Shown here: piece by piece, positions 28,834-39,643 of the stretch
Layout: each line of letters opens with the position of its first letter
How positions within the stretch are numbered: position 1 is the first letter of the stretch
NCBI RefSeq assembly: GCF_030413175.1
Contig: NZ_CP129212.1
Span: 5,370,450-5,434,449 of the forward strand
From: Bradyrhizobium roseum
GTDB taxonomy: Bacteria; Pseudomonadota; Alphaproteobacteria; Rhizobiales; Xanthobacteraceae
DNA length: 64,000 nucleotides
Direction of reading: 5' to 3'
Made by a program: the position numbers and the translations under genes
Notes under the pieces: generated by a model
Database searches by the model: none
The model's input: only the letters and a program-made list of their open reading frames with translations
Told to the model about the DNA's origin: nothing

Positions 28834-30264
28834 TCAATACCGGTAATGATCCGACTTGAACGGGCCTTCCGGCTTGACGCCGATATAGTCGGCCTGGTCC
28901 TTGCGCAACTCGGTCAGCTTGACGCCGATCTTGGCGAGGTGCAGCCGGGCCACCTTCTCGTCGAGCGACTTCGGCAGCACGTAGACTTCCTTCTTGTACT
29001 TGCCGTCCTTGTTGTTGGCCCAGAGTTCGATCTGCGCCAGCGTCTGGTTGGTGAACGACGCCGACATCACGAAGGACGGATGGCCCATGGCGTTGCCGAG
29101 GTTCACCAGGCGGCCCTCCGACAGCAGGATGATGCGGTGCTTGTCGGGGAATTCGATCTCGTCGACCTGCGGCTTGATGTTGGTCCACTTCATATTACGC
29201 AGGCCCGCGATCTGGATCTCGTTGTCGAAGTGGCCGATGTTGCAGACGATGGCGCGATCCTTCATCGCGCGCATGTGCTCGATGGTGATGATATCCTTGT
29301 TGCCGGTCGCGGTGACGAAAATGTCGGCGCGCGGGGCGGCGTCTTCCATGGTGGTGACTTCATAGCCTTCCATCGCCGCCTGCAGCGCGCAGATCGGATC
29401 GACTTCGGAGACCATAACGCGGCAGCCGGCCTGGCGCAGCGAGGCGGCCGAACCCTTGCCGACGTCGCCGAAGCCCGCGACCATCGCGGTCTTGCCGGAC
29501 ATCATCACGTCGGTGCCGCGGCGGATGCCGTCGACCAGCGACTCGCGGCAGCCATAGAGGTTGTCGAATTTCGACTTGGTAACGCTGTCGTTGACGTTGA
29601 TCGCCGGCCACAGCAGCGTGCCGGCCTTCTGCATGTCATAGAGACGATGCACGCCCGTGGTGGTCTCTTCCGAGACGCCCTTGATGCTCTTGGCGATCTC
29701 GGCGAAGTAGCCTTTCGGCTTTTCCTTGAGCTGCTTCTTGAGCAGCGCGAAGAAGACTTCCTCCTCTTCCGAACCCGGATTGTCCAGGAACTTGGTGTCG
29801 CCGTTCTCGGCGCGCAGACCGAGATGGACATACATGGTGGCGTCGCCGCCGTCGTCGAGGATCATGTTGGGATGACCGCCGCCGTGCCAGTCGAACAGCT
29901 TGGCCGTGTAGTCCCAGTATTCGGCGAGCGTCTCGCCCTTGACGGCGAACACCGGAATGCCCGCGGCCGCGATCGCCGCTGCCGCATGGTCCTGGGTCGA
30001 ATAGATGTTGCAGGACACCCAGCGGATATCGGCGCCGAGCGCGGCCAGCGTCTCGATCAGCACGCCGGTCTGGATCGTCATATGCAGCGAGCCGGCGATA
30101 CGCGCGCCCTTCAGCGGTTGCTTGGGGCCGTATTCCTCGCGGGTCGCCATCAGACCCGGCATTTCAGTTTCGGCCAGCGAGAGTTCCTTGCGGCCGAAAT
30201 CGGCGAGCGAAATGTCCTTGACGATATAGTCGGTGAAGGCGGGCTTCTTGGCAGCAGAGGTCAT
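28834..30264 (-). CDS. ahcY: Adenosylhomocysteinase (SAH hydrolase)
   Basis: A 476-residue NAD-dependent S-adenosylhomocysteine hydrolase that splits SAH to adenosine and homocysteine, removing the inhibitory product of methylation. Diagnostic segments are [31 protein letters not shown], the NAD site [19 protein letters not shown], the catalytic region [27 protein letters not shown] and the C-terminal [10 protein letters not shown], with the conserved K and Y that close the active site. It includes the roughly 40-residue insert seen in bacterial forms. It sits 75 bases after metK on the same strand, with a large hairpin between them. Confidence 0.98.
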   Translation of the reverse strand: MTSAAKKPAFTDYIVKDISLADFGRKELSLAETEMPGLMATREEYGPKQPLKGARIAGSLHMTIQTGVLIETLAALGADIRWVSCNIYSTQDHAAAAIAAAGIPVFAVKGETLAEYWDYTAKLFDWHGGGHPNMILDDGGDATMYVHLGLRAENGDTKFLDNPGSEEEEVFFALLKKQLKEKPKGYFAEIAKSIKGVSEETTTGVHRLYDMQKAGTLLWPAINVNDSVTKSKFDNLYGCRESLVDGIRRGTDVMMSGKTAMVAGFGDVGKGSAASLRQAGCRVMVSEVDPICALQAAMEGYEVTTMEDAAPRADIFVTATGNKDIITIEHMRAMKDRAIVCNIGHFDNEIQIAGLRNMKWTNIKPQVDEIEFPDKHRIILLSEGRLVNLGNAMGHPSFVMSASFTNQTLAQIELWANNKDGKYKKEVYVLPKSLDEKVARLHLAKIGVKLTELRKDQADYIGVKPEGPFKSDHYRY

Positions 30265-30283
30265 GCGGTTGATCCCTTGAAAT

Positions 30284-30320
30284 GCATATTCCGAAAAGCC
30301 GGAGGCTTTCCGGAATATGC
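30284..30320. promoter_or_regulatory. Large hairpin between metK and ahcY
   Basis: GCATATTCCG-AAAAGCC and GGCTTTCCGGAATATGC form a nearly perfect 17-base stem with a three-base loop. It ends 20 bases before the ahcY start codon and begins 19 bases after the metK stop in the transcribed direction. It lacks a T-tract. It could be an RNA processing or attenuation element, or an operator. Confidence 0.5.
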
Positions 30321-30339
30321 GATACGATGAAAAAGAAAC

Positions 30340-31536
<1,197 letters not shown>

Positions 31537-31593
31537 CAACAACCCCTTGTTCGCGCCGGATGCCGGCGGCTGTGTGTGATTATTCCCGGAATG

Positions 31594-32985
31594 TCAGTCG
31601 CGACGACGCGAGATGACGTAGGATTCGTCGTAAAACCAAAGCCCATTATGCTTGCGCAGAACCTCTCTTGTGGCATCGAGGGCCCGGCTGTTTTCAGTCA
31701 TTTCCGTCAACCGGTCGTCTTCAATCTGGGCGACATACACCGCCGCATTCCACGCTGCAAAAGCCGTCGAGGTTCCGATCGAGCCGGTGACCTCGTTGGG
31801 CAGCGCTTCCATATCATACCGGAAGATCGAACGGTTATCGGCGTAAGCATTAAAGTTAAGGTCGCGTGCAGCCGATCCCAGCTCGTATTTCACCGCGCGC
31901 AATAGCTCATGGCGGCTCACGGCGAAAGGATTTTCTCCCGGCCAGACCGACTGGATGATTTCCAGGCCCGGATCATGCCCGTGGGAGTGAATTCCAATCA
32001 GCCTGCCGCCCGCACGCAGAGCCCTCGCCAACGGTGCGATGATCCGCTTGGCACGGAAATTCACGGAGGATTTGGCCCGGTAAGGCTGGGAGGCGATGAC
32101 AAGGTCGAAATTGGCCTCGGTCCGGCCCGCCCGGGGGATGATCGAATCAAGCAGGAAGCGATGGTCTTCCCGGTAAACGACCAGCGCCACCGGACGCTCA
32201 TAGATCGGCATACCCGATTTGGGGCTGATGTTCGCCCGCCAGTTCTGCTCCAGGAACGCACCAAGCTCAGCGATCTGCGTCTCGAATTCCCCCGAAGACG
32301 CGCCGCGAAGAGCAACCTCATGCCAGATCATGCCGGCCGCTGCTGCCGGCGAGGCCGGCGTCAGCCAGGGCGCCTCGGCATAGTGCATGTTGGTCAGCAC
32401 CACGACGGTCGCCGGATGCTCGAACAGCCGGTCCGGCACCTTGTCGAGCGTCAGCCGGACGTCCTCCACGCTCAGCTCCTTGCCGGCGATGTAGAACGGC
32501 ATGTGGGGAAAACGGCCGTGCATCGAGCGCATCACCCGTGCCAGCACCGTGCCGTCGCCGACGCCGGCGTCGAATACCCTGAGCGCCGGCGGCCGCGGAT
32601 GCAGGCTGGCAAGCTCGAGCCCCACCCGCTCCGCAATCACCCGCTTCTCGCTGCAGGTATGGACGAACAGCAGATATTTCTGCCGGTTCTCGAAGAAGCG
32701 GAAGTTGCCTCGCGGGTCGCGCTTTTCCGGCGGCACGTCGAGGCCGCGCGGCGGCGGGAGGGTGCCGGTCGACGTCGCGATATAGGACTGGATCCGATCC
32801 AGCGTATCGATGGTGATGCGCTTGCCCTCGCGGAGCCGGTGCACCAGCTTGCCGTCGTTGACCGACCGGCGGCCAAACGTCGTCTCTGCCATGTCCGAGT
32901 GGCGGCAGAAATCGGTGATCTGGCTGAGGATCTGGTCGTTCTTCATCGGCCGTAAGGTTTGGGAAATCGCGGTGGGCAGCTTCAT
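31594..32985 (-). CDS. HTH-like N-terminus fused to SAM-binding methyltransferase-like domain
   Basis: About 463 residues from ATG 32985, or 450 from ATG 32946; neither has a strong ribosome site, and the frame continues upstream over a gene on the other strand. Residues about 20-70 (SQITDFCRHSDMAETTFGRRS... VHRLREGKRITIDTLDRIQSY) look like a small repressor-type helix-turn-helix. From about 133, RVFDAGVGDGTVLARVM is a SAM-binding motif I, followed by strands and helices of a Rossmann methyltransferase. I know no established name or reaction. It is directly upstream of metK and ahcY on the same strand, which suggests a link to the SAM pool. A regulator reading SAM or SAH is possible; an ordinary methyltransferase is the alternative. 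Confidence 0.7.
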   Translation of the reverse strand: MKLPTAISQTLRPMKNDQILSQITDFCRHSDMAETTFGRRSVNDGKLVHRLREGKRITIDTLDRIQSYIATSTGTLPPPRGLDVPPEKRDPRGNFRFFENRQKYLLFVHTCSEKRVIAERVGLELASLHPRPPALRVFDAGVGDGTVLARVMRSMHGRFPHMPFYIAGKELSVEDVRLTLDKVPDRLFEHPATVVVLTNMHYAEAPWLTPASPAAAAGMIWHEVALRGASSGEFETQIAELGAFLEQNWRANISPKSGMPIYERPVALVVYREDHRFLLDSIIPRAGRTEANFDLVIASQPYRAKSSVNFRAKRIIAPLARALRAGGRLIGIHSHGHDPGLEIIQSVWPGENPFAVSRHELLRAVKYELGSAARDLNFNAYADNRSIFRYDMEALPNEVTGSIGTSTAFAAWNAAVYVAQIEDDRLTEMTENSRALDATREVLRKHNGLWFYDESYVISRRRD

Positions 32986-33108
32986 GTAACCGGATCGACC
33001 TACCACGGCCTGCCCACCAAGTATACGTGTCGAAAACGGGAACGGCGTCATTGGAACCCGTCGCACTTGCCAATATACAGGACGGTAGATTGATACTTTG
33101 GGGTGAGG

Positions 33109-34194
33109 ATGTTCAAACGGTATTGCGCCGCTGCCGTGTTGCTGTTGGCAACGCAGGCCCCGGCAATGGCGGGTTATCTGGACGAAAATCCCGACGAGGT
33201 CTTTTCCGCGGTCTATGAACGACTTGGCGCGCTGCCGGTCAGGGCCGCGCGCGATCCCAACGTCTGGCTTCGTCTTGAGGAACTCAAGCGCGAACCGTGC
33301 GACCAGAAGAGCATCGGCGATCTCGCACTGGCGCTGGACAAGGCCGGTTACCGGCGAGAGGCCGCCAGCGGGCTCTACAAATTCGTTCTGAATTGCGGCG
33401 CGCCGGTTACGGCGCTGCACCGGTCGATCGACATTTATCTGCGGCTGACCGACTATCCGAAGGCGGTCGAGGTCGCCGACGAATTCATCCGGCGGGCGCC
33501 GACCAACCGCGAGGCGCACTATCTGCGCGGCCTGGCCCTCGAAAGCGCGGGAGACCATCAGCGGGCGCTGGTCGACTTCGCCAACGCGATCGAGCTGTTC
33601 GGTTCGGACAAGAAGGGTATTTCCAGCCGCGTCTTCATGCACATGGCATCCGCATACGCCGCGCTCAATCGGTTCTGCGAGGCGGCGGCCCCAATCAACA
33701 TGTGGGTCGCATTCGATCCCGCCACCCGCGACACCAGCCAGACCCAGAAGATTATAGCCGACTATGAGGCAAAGGGTAATTGTGCCCCTTCGAAGGATTT
33801 CCAGAAGGAAGTCTATCCCTTGCGCGGGCAAAACGTCGTCACGGTAAAGGTCGAAATCAACGGTGTGCGCGGCCTGTTCGTTCTCGATACCGGGGCGACC
33901 TATGTCGCCATGAAATCGAATTTCGCCGATCGCGCGAAGATATCGCAGGCAGGCGCCGGCGAGATCACGATGGCGACCGCCAACGGATTGACCAAGGCAA
34001 AGCTCGCGAAAGCTGACAAGGTGACCCTCGGAAAACTCGCGGCGACCAATGTACCGGTTGCGATCCAGAACACGGATGCCAGGAGCTACGGCACCGGTGT
34101 CGATGGGCTGCTCGGGATGAGCTTTCTGTCCCGGTTCGAGGTCCAGATGGCGAACGGATCGATCGAGGTTCGCACCCGCCGGGCAAAGAAATAG
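33109..34194 (+). CDS. Secreted TPR protein with retropepsin-like aspartic protease domain
   Basis: A 361-residue protein. ATG 33109 is preceded by GGGGTGAGG; an in-frame GTG six bases earlier is less suitable. The N-terminus FKRYCAAAVLLLATQAPAMA is a signal peptide, probably cut after AMA. The central part has helical repeats (ADEFIRRAPTNREAHYLRGLALESAGD) of TPR type. The C-terminal domain holds FVLDTGATYVAM with the catalytic Asp near 260, and VDGLLGMSFLSRFEV, the pattern of the retropepsin-like TIGR02281/gag-like family (single-lobe, dimeric). Periplasmic location is expected. Substrate is unknown. It is followed by the caspase-like gene. Confidence 0.85.
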   Translation: MFKRYCAAAVLLLATQAPAMAGYLDENPDEVFSAVYERLGALPVRAARDPNVWLRLEELKREPCDQKSIGDLALALDKAGYRREAASGLYKFVLNCGAPVTALHRSIDIYLRLTDYPKAVEVADEFIRRAPTNREAHYLRGLALESAGDHQRALVDFANAIELFGSDKKGISSRVFMHMASAYAALNRFCEAAAPINMWVAFDPATRDTSQTQKIIADYEAKGNCAPSKDFQKEVYPLRGQNVVTVKVEINGVRGLFVLDTGATYVAMKSNFADRAKISQAGAGEITMATANGLTKAKLAKADKVTLGKLAATNVPVAIQNTDARSYGTGVDGLLGMSFLSRFEVQMANGSIEVRTRRAKK

Positions 34195-34293
34195 TTCCCG
34201 AAAGACCATTGGAATTGCGGGCTGGAACCGCTTGAACCGCCCGGCCAAAACTTGCGACAAAGCAAGCGGATGCTTGCCAGTCACCGAGGCCCG

Positions 34294-35880
34294 ATGCGCC
34301 GCGCAATCCTGATACTAGCCGTGCTGGCCGCCGTGCTTGCGCCGGTGCCGTCCCTCGCCCAATCGCGCGCAGACCTTGGGCCGCTCTGCACCACCGACAC
34401 CAAGCCGACCGATCAGCAGATCGACGCCTGCGACAAGATCATCGCGTCAATGGAGTTCACCGGCGGGAAACTGGCGACGTTCTATTTCTGGCGCGCGGTC
34501 GGCTGGAACAAGAAGGGCGAATACGCCAGGGCGATCGCCGACTACGACCAGGCGATCAAGCTCGGGCCGCCATCGGCGTTTTCCCGGCAGAACCGCGGGA
34601 TTTCGAAACTGGCACTCGGCGATCTCGACGGCGCGTTGGCCGACATCAACGAAGCGATCCGGATCGATCCGGCATTGCCGCAGCCGCTCACCAACCGCGC
34701 GGTGATCTGGCGCGCCAAGGGCAACCTCGATCGCGCCATCGCCGACGCGACCGAGGCGATCCGGCTCGCCAATGCCCAAGCGCCGGCCAACATCATGACG
34801 CCGCCGGGCAGCGTGCTGATCTCGGCATACACGCAACGCGCCCTCGCCTACGAGGCCAAGGGCGATGTCGAACGCGCCAAGCTGGACTACGCCGCCACGC
34901 TGCCGGGTCAGGCTTCCGATGCCGGCAGCAAGGCCAACCAGGCCACGGCGAAAGTTCGCCTGTCGCTGCTGTCGGAACCGCTGCCGCCCGCACCCCGCAC
35001 GGCGACCACGGCGGCACCGCTACAAGCCGGCAAAACAGCTCCAGCCTCGCCGGCACCGGCCAAGCCGGCCGGCGCCGCGAGCCCGTCGCAGCCCGCCCCT
35101 GCGTTGGAAATGCGCAAAAGCGCCAACACAGATAAAGCCGAGACCGAGAAACAAGCCCTCAGGCGCGTCGCGCTGGTGATCGGCAACAGCGCCTATGCGC
35201 GGGTCAGGCCGCTGCCCAACCCGACCAACGATGCGCGCGCGATGGCCAAGAGCCTGCGCGAGATCGGCTTTGTCGTGACCGAAGGCACCGACCTCGACCG
35301 CGCGGCGATGCAGACGACGATCCGCAATTTCCTGCGCGACGCCTCACAGTCGAAGGTGGCGGTGGTGTATTATGCCGGTCACGGCGTGCAGATCGACGGC
35401 CGCAATTATCTGGTGCCGGTCGATATCCAGCTCCAGAGCAGCGGCGGCCTGACCGACACGATGATGGACCTCGACACGATCATGGCCGGCCTCGACGATC
35501 AGGTCCGCACCAACATCCTGATCCTCGACGCCTGCCGCAACAATCCGATGGCGCCGCGCGTCGCCTCTACAGGCCCTGCCCGCGACATCGAAGCCGGATC
35601 ATCGGGGCTGGCCCCGCCCACGACGCTCGGCAACGGCGCGACATTCGGCGCGGGCACGCTGATCGCCTTCGCGACCGCGCCCGGACAGGTCGCGCTCGAC
35701 GGCGAAGGCGCCAACAGCCCGTTCTCGGCGGCGCTGACCCGCCACATCGGCATGCCGGGATTGGAAGTGCAGCAGATGCTGACGCGGGTCCGCGCCGAAG
35801 TGGTCGCGGCGACCAAGGGCAAGCAGGTGCCGTGGTCGAACTCGTCGCTGCTCGGCGAGGTCTATCTGGCGGATCAGTGA
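34294..35880 (+). CDS. Secreted TPR protein with C14 caspase-like peptidase domain
   Basis: A 528-residue protein. ATG 34294 follows CGAGG and gives the signal peptide MRRAILILAVLAAVLAPVPSLA. Residues about 50-200 carry TPRs (YARAIADYDQAIKLGPPSAF, GDLDGALADINEAIRIDPAL). A Pro/Ala-rich linker of about 70 residues precedes the caspase fold, which starts at RVALVIGNSAYARVRPLPNPTND. The catalytic dyad is visible: His363 in VVYYAGHG and Cys414 in ILDACRNNP. Such metacaspase-like proteins usually cut after basic residues; the bacterial role is not settled. It lies 99 bases after the aspartic protease gene. Confidence 0.9.
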   Translation: MRRAILILAVLAAVLAPVPSLAQSRADLGPLCTTDTKPTDQQIDACDKIIASMEFTGGKLATFYFWRAVGWNKKGEYARAIADYDQAIKLGPPSAFSRQNRGISKLALGDLDGALADINEAIRIDPALPQPLTNRAVIWRAKGNLDRAIADATEAIRLANAQAPANIMTPPGSVLISAYTQRALAYEAKGDVERAKLDYAATLPGQASDAGSKANQATAKVRLSLLSEPLPPAPRTATTAAPLQAGKTAPASPAPAKPAGAASPSQPAPALEMRKSANTDKAETEKQALRRVALVIGNSAYARVRPLPNPTNDARAMAKSLREIGFVVTEGTDLDRAAMQTTIRNFLRDASQSKVAVVYYAGHGVQIDGRNYLVPVDIQLQSSGGLTDTMMDLDTIMAGLDDQVRTNILILDACRNNPMAPRVASTGPARDIEAGSSGLAPPTTLGNGATFGAGTLIAFATAPGQVALDGEGANSPFSAALTRHIGMPGLEVQQMLTRVRAEVVAATKGKQVPWSNSSLLGEVYLADQ

Positions 35881-35903
35881 CGGGAGACGCTTTGCGCTGT
35901 CTC

Positions 35904-35986
35904 AACGTCGTTGCGAGGCGCGCAAGCGACGAAGCAATCCATCATCCGCATGTGCGGAGAGATCGATTGCTTCGTTCGCGATGACA
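35904..35986. repeat. Bradyrhizobium-type inverted intergenic repeat
   Basis: The arms cgtcgttgcga...gaagcaatcc and gattgcttcgttcgcgatgac form an imperfect inverted repeat. From memory this matches a very common Bradyrhizobium/Rhodopseudomonas element (gtcattgcgag...gaagcaatcca). It separates the caspase-like gene from the MetE-like gene, which are convergent. Confidence 0.7.
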
Positions 35987-36004
35987 AAATCCGGTCAGCC
36001 CGGC

Positions 36005-37123
36005 CTACTTCCCCCACACCTCTTTGGCGACTTCGACCGCAAGGCTCAGCTTGGCCCACTGCTCTTCCTCGGACAGGATGTTGCCTTCCTCGGTAGAGGC
36101 AAAGCCGCATTGCGGCGACACCGCGAGCTGGTCGAGCGGAACGAACTGGGCGGCCTCTTCGATACGGCGCTTGATGTCGTCCTTCTTCTCCAGCTCGCCG
36201 AATTTCGAGGTGATGACGCCGACCACGACCACCTTGTTGCCCTTCGGCAGATAGCGCAGCGGCTCGAAACCGCCGGCGCGGTCGGAATCATATTCGAGGA
36301 AATAGCCGTCGTAATTGGTGCCGGCCAGCATGGTCTCGGCCACCGGCTCGTAGCCGCCGGACGAGATCCAGGTCGAACGGAAATTGCCGCGGCAGACGTG
36401 CGTGGTGACGACCATGTCGGCCGGACGATCGGCCAGCGCGTAGTTAATGATCCGGGCGTAGATTTCCTGCAGGCCGTCTGGATTGTCGCCGCGGGCGCGC
36501 GCTTTCTGCAACTCATCCTGCGAGCAGAGATAGGCCCATACGGTATCGTCGAATTGCAAATAGCGGCAGCCGGCGTCGTAAAAGGCCTTCACCGCCTTGC
36601 GGTAGGTCTTGCCGAGGTCAGCATAGAATTCCTCGAGATCCGGATAGACCTCCTTCGAAATCGCCTTGCGGCCGCCACGGAAGTGCAGCACGGCCGGCGA
36701 CGGGATCGTCATCTTCGCGGTGACGTGCGCCTTGTCGGCATGCTTCTTGAGAAAGCGGAAATGGTCCAGCATCGGATGGGCGTCGGGAAAGTCGAGCTTG
36801 CCGATGACACGGACGGCATCATGGCGGGTCTCAACGCCCGCGAACTGGATACCCGTCTCGGGGTGGAACAGCTCGCAGCCGCCGAGCTTGGCGAGAAAAT
36901 CGAAGTGCCACCAGGAGCGGCGGAATTCGCCGTCGGTGGCCAGCTTCAGGCCAATGGACGCCTGCTTGTGCACGACCTTCTCGATTTCGAGGTCTTCGGC
37001 CTTGCGCAGGTCCTCCGGCGTGCCCTCGCCCTTTTCCAGCTTCGCGCGCGCTTCCTTGATGCGCGGCGGGCGCAACAGGCTGCCGACCTCGTCGGCGCGG
37101 AACGGAGCTTTGGTTCTCTGCAT
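36005..37123 (-). CDS. Cobalamin-independent methionine synthase C-terminal-like methyltransferase (YxjG/YxjH type)
   Basis: A 372-residue single-domain relative of the MetE catalytic half. ATG 37123 is preceded by GGGAG at a proper distance; two upstream in-frame ATGs would leave no site. It has ADEVGSLLRPPRIKEARAKL, LATDGEFRR, YLQFDDTVWAYL, and the zinc-ligand segments THVCRGNFR (His and Cys) and SPQCGFAST (Cys). These proteins transfer methyl groups to homocysteine or related thiols, but the methyl donor for the short forms is often not methyltetrahydrofolate. It is the last gene of the Liv-type operon, 23 bases after livF, so its substrate may be what that transporter imports. Confidence 0.85.
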   Translation of the reverse strand: MQRTKAPFRADEVGSLLRPPRIKEARAKLEKGEGTPEDLRKAEDLEIEKVVHKQASIGLKLATDGEFRRSWWHFDFLAKLGGCELFHPETGIQFAGVETRHDAVRVIGKLDFPDAHPMLDHFRFLKKHADKAHVTAKMTIPSPAVLHFRGGRKAISKEVYPDLEEFYADLGKTYRKAVKAFYDAGCRYLQFDDTVWAYLCSQDELQKARARGDNPDGLQEIYARIINYALADRPADMVVTTHVCRGNFRSTWISSGGYEPVAETMLAGTNYDGYFLEYDSDRAGGFEPLRYLPKGNKVVVVGVITSKFGELEKKDDIKRRIEEAAQFVPLDQLAVSPQCGFASTEEGNILSEEEQWAKLSLAVEVAKEVWGK

Positions 37124-37146
37124 GGTTTCAACTCCCATCAAATCTT

Positions 37147-37855
<709 letters not shown>

Positions 37856-37863
<8 letters not shown>

Positions 37864-38608
37864 CGGCCGCCTCGCCGAGATAGACCGCCTTGACTTGCGG
37901 ATCACGCGCGACTTCCTCCGGTGGCCCCTCCACCAGCATGGCGCCGTTGACCAGCACCGAAATGCGATCGGCGAACGAAAACACCAGGTCCATGTCGTGT
38001 TCGATCAGCAGCACCGTGACGTCGCGCGGCAGCGCGGCGACAGCGGCCAGAATATCGTGACGTTCGCTCTCGGGCACGCCGGCGGCGGGCTCGTCCAGCA
38101 GCAGCACGCGCGGCTTGGTCGCGATTGCCACCGCGATCTCGAGCAGGCGCTGCTTGCCGTAAGGCAGCGTCGCCGTCAGTTCGTTCATGACGTCGAGCAA
38201 ATGAAAGCGCGCCAGCGTTTCCGCGATCTCTTCATTGACGTCTGGGCGCGTGCCCATCCGCCGCCACCAGTCGCCGCCGCGGCCGAGCCGTTCGGAGACC
38301 GCGAGCCCCACAGTTTCGAGCGGGGTCAGGTCCGCATACAGCTGGTTGATCTGGAAGGTGCGCGACAGCCCGCGCAGCACCCTTGCGTGGACCGGCAGGT
38401 CGGTGATGTCGTTGCCCTCGAGCAGGATCTGCCCGCCGTTCGGGTTGAGGACGCCGGTCAGGAGGTTGATGACGGTGGTCTTGCCGGCGCCGTTCGGCCC
38501 GATCAAGGCGTGGCGGGCGCCCTGCATCACCTGCAGCGACAGGTCGCGGGTGACCCGCAGGCCGCCGAAGGATTTTTCCAGTCTCCTGGTTTCCAGCGCG
38601 ATCGTCAT
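37856..38608 (-). CDS. livG: Liv-type ABC transporter ATP-binding protein (LivG)
   Basis: A 250-residue ATPase. ATG 38608 overlaps the livM stop as ATGA. It has LEKSFGGLRVTRDLSL, Walker A IGPNGAGKTT, GLSRTFQINQLY, and Walker B VLLLDEPAAGVPESERHDI, followed by LIEHDMDLVFSFADRISVL and a LivG-like C-terminus ending VKAVYLGEAADV. The usual signature LSGG is replaced by TATLPYGKQRLLEIAVAIA, which is the standard LivG form. It works with the following livF. Confidence 0.95.
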
Positions 38609-39636
38609 GGCGCATCGCTTTCGGGAACGGCCACCACGGTCTTGCGTCCGAATACCCGTTGAATGACGAAGTTCGGCCCCCAAAGCACCCAGCGATGGAT
38701 GCGCTCGCGACCGATCAGCACCATCACGACCAGCACCAGCCCGATCCAGAACAGCCAGTATTGCGGCGTGATGGTCTGAAACAGTTCCTGCAGCATCTTG
38801 AAGACGACGGCGCCGATCAGCCCGCCATAGAGATAGCCGGTGCCGCCGATGACCAGCACCAGCATCAGGTCGGCCGAACGTTCGAAGGAGAACACATCGA
38901 GCGAAGCCAGCGCCGTGGTCTGGGTGAACAAGGCGCCTGCGATGCCGGCATAGAACGCCGCCACGGTGTAGATCGCAACCAGGCGGCGGTTGACGGGCAC
39001 GCCGATCGCCGACGCCCGAAGCGGATTGTTCCTGATTGCGCGCAACGACAGGCCGAACGGCGAATTGACGATCCGCCGCGCCAGCAGAAACAGCAGGAAC
39101 AGCACGGTCAGCGAATAGAAGAAGCCGGTCTTGCCGAACATGTCGAACGCGAACAGGCCGAGGATCGGTTGCATCTCGATGCCCTGCAGGCCGTCGGTGC
39201 CACCGGTGATGTTGGAAAAGCGTTCCCCCAGCGCTTCGAGCAGCAGCGCGATGCCGAGCGTCACCATCAGCCGGGTCAGGTCGACGCCGCGGATGACAAG
39301 GAAGCTGGTGAGGAAACCGAGCGCCATTGCGATCAGACCGGCGACGACCAGCGCAATGACAGGCTCGTTGATGATGCCGTGCAAGGCCAACAGCCCCGCC
39401 GAATACGCCCCGACGCCGAAGAAGGCGGCGTGCCCCAGCGAGACGATGCCGGCGTAACCGAGGATCAGGTCAAGCGACAGCGTGAACAGCGCCAGCCGGA
39501 TGATGTCGGTCATGATCAGATAGCGCGACGGAAACAGGAACGCGCAGGACGCCGCCAGAATCCAGAACGCGATTTCGGCCGGCCGCCAGCGGGCGCGGGC
39601 CATGGCATGGGACGAGACGTCGGACACCACGCTCAT
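38605..39636 (-). CDS. livM: Liv-type ABC transporter permease (LivM)
   Basis: A 343-residue membrane protein of the LivM type. It contains LFTLSLDLILGYAGIVSLGHAAFFGVGAY, the LivM signature, and later SLRAIRNNPLRASAIGVPVNR, the EAA-like cytoplasmic loop that contacts the ATPases. About ten hydrophobic helices are visible. It lies seven bases after livH and overlaps livG by four bases, so it is translationally coupled. Confidence 0.95.
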   Translation of the reverse strand: MSVVSDVSSHAMARARWRPAEIAFWILAASCAFLFPSRYLIMTDIIRLALFTLSLDLILGYAGIVSLGHAAFFGVGAYSAGLLALHGIINEPVIALVVAGLIAMALGFLTSFLVIRGVDLTRLMVTLGIALLLEALGERFSNITGGTDGLQGIEMQPILGLFAFDMFGKTGFFYSLTVLFLLFLLARRIVNSPFGLSLRAIRNNPLRASAIGVPVNRRLVAIYTVAAFYAGIAGALFTQTTALASLDVFSFERSADLMLVLVIGGTGYLYGGLIGAVVFKMLQELFQTITPQYWLFWIGLVLVVMVLIGRERIHRWVLWGPNFVIQRVFGRKTVVAVPESDAP

Positions 39637-39643
39637 CGCCGGC

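Noticed and set aside
31537..31593. SAM or SAH riboswitch before metK
   Set aside because: The spacer is only 57 bases with no recognisable SAM-II or SAH-type fold.
32986..34284. N-terminal extension of the HTH/SAM-binding protein to 896 residues
   Set aside because: The extension is antisense to the retropepsin-like gene with its signal peptide and catalytic motif.
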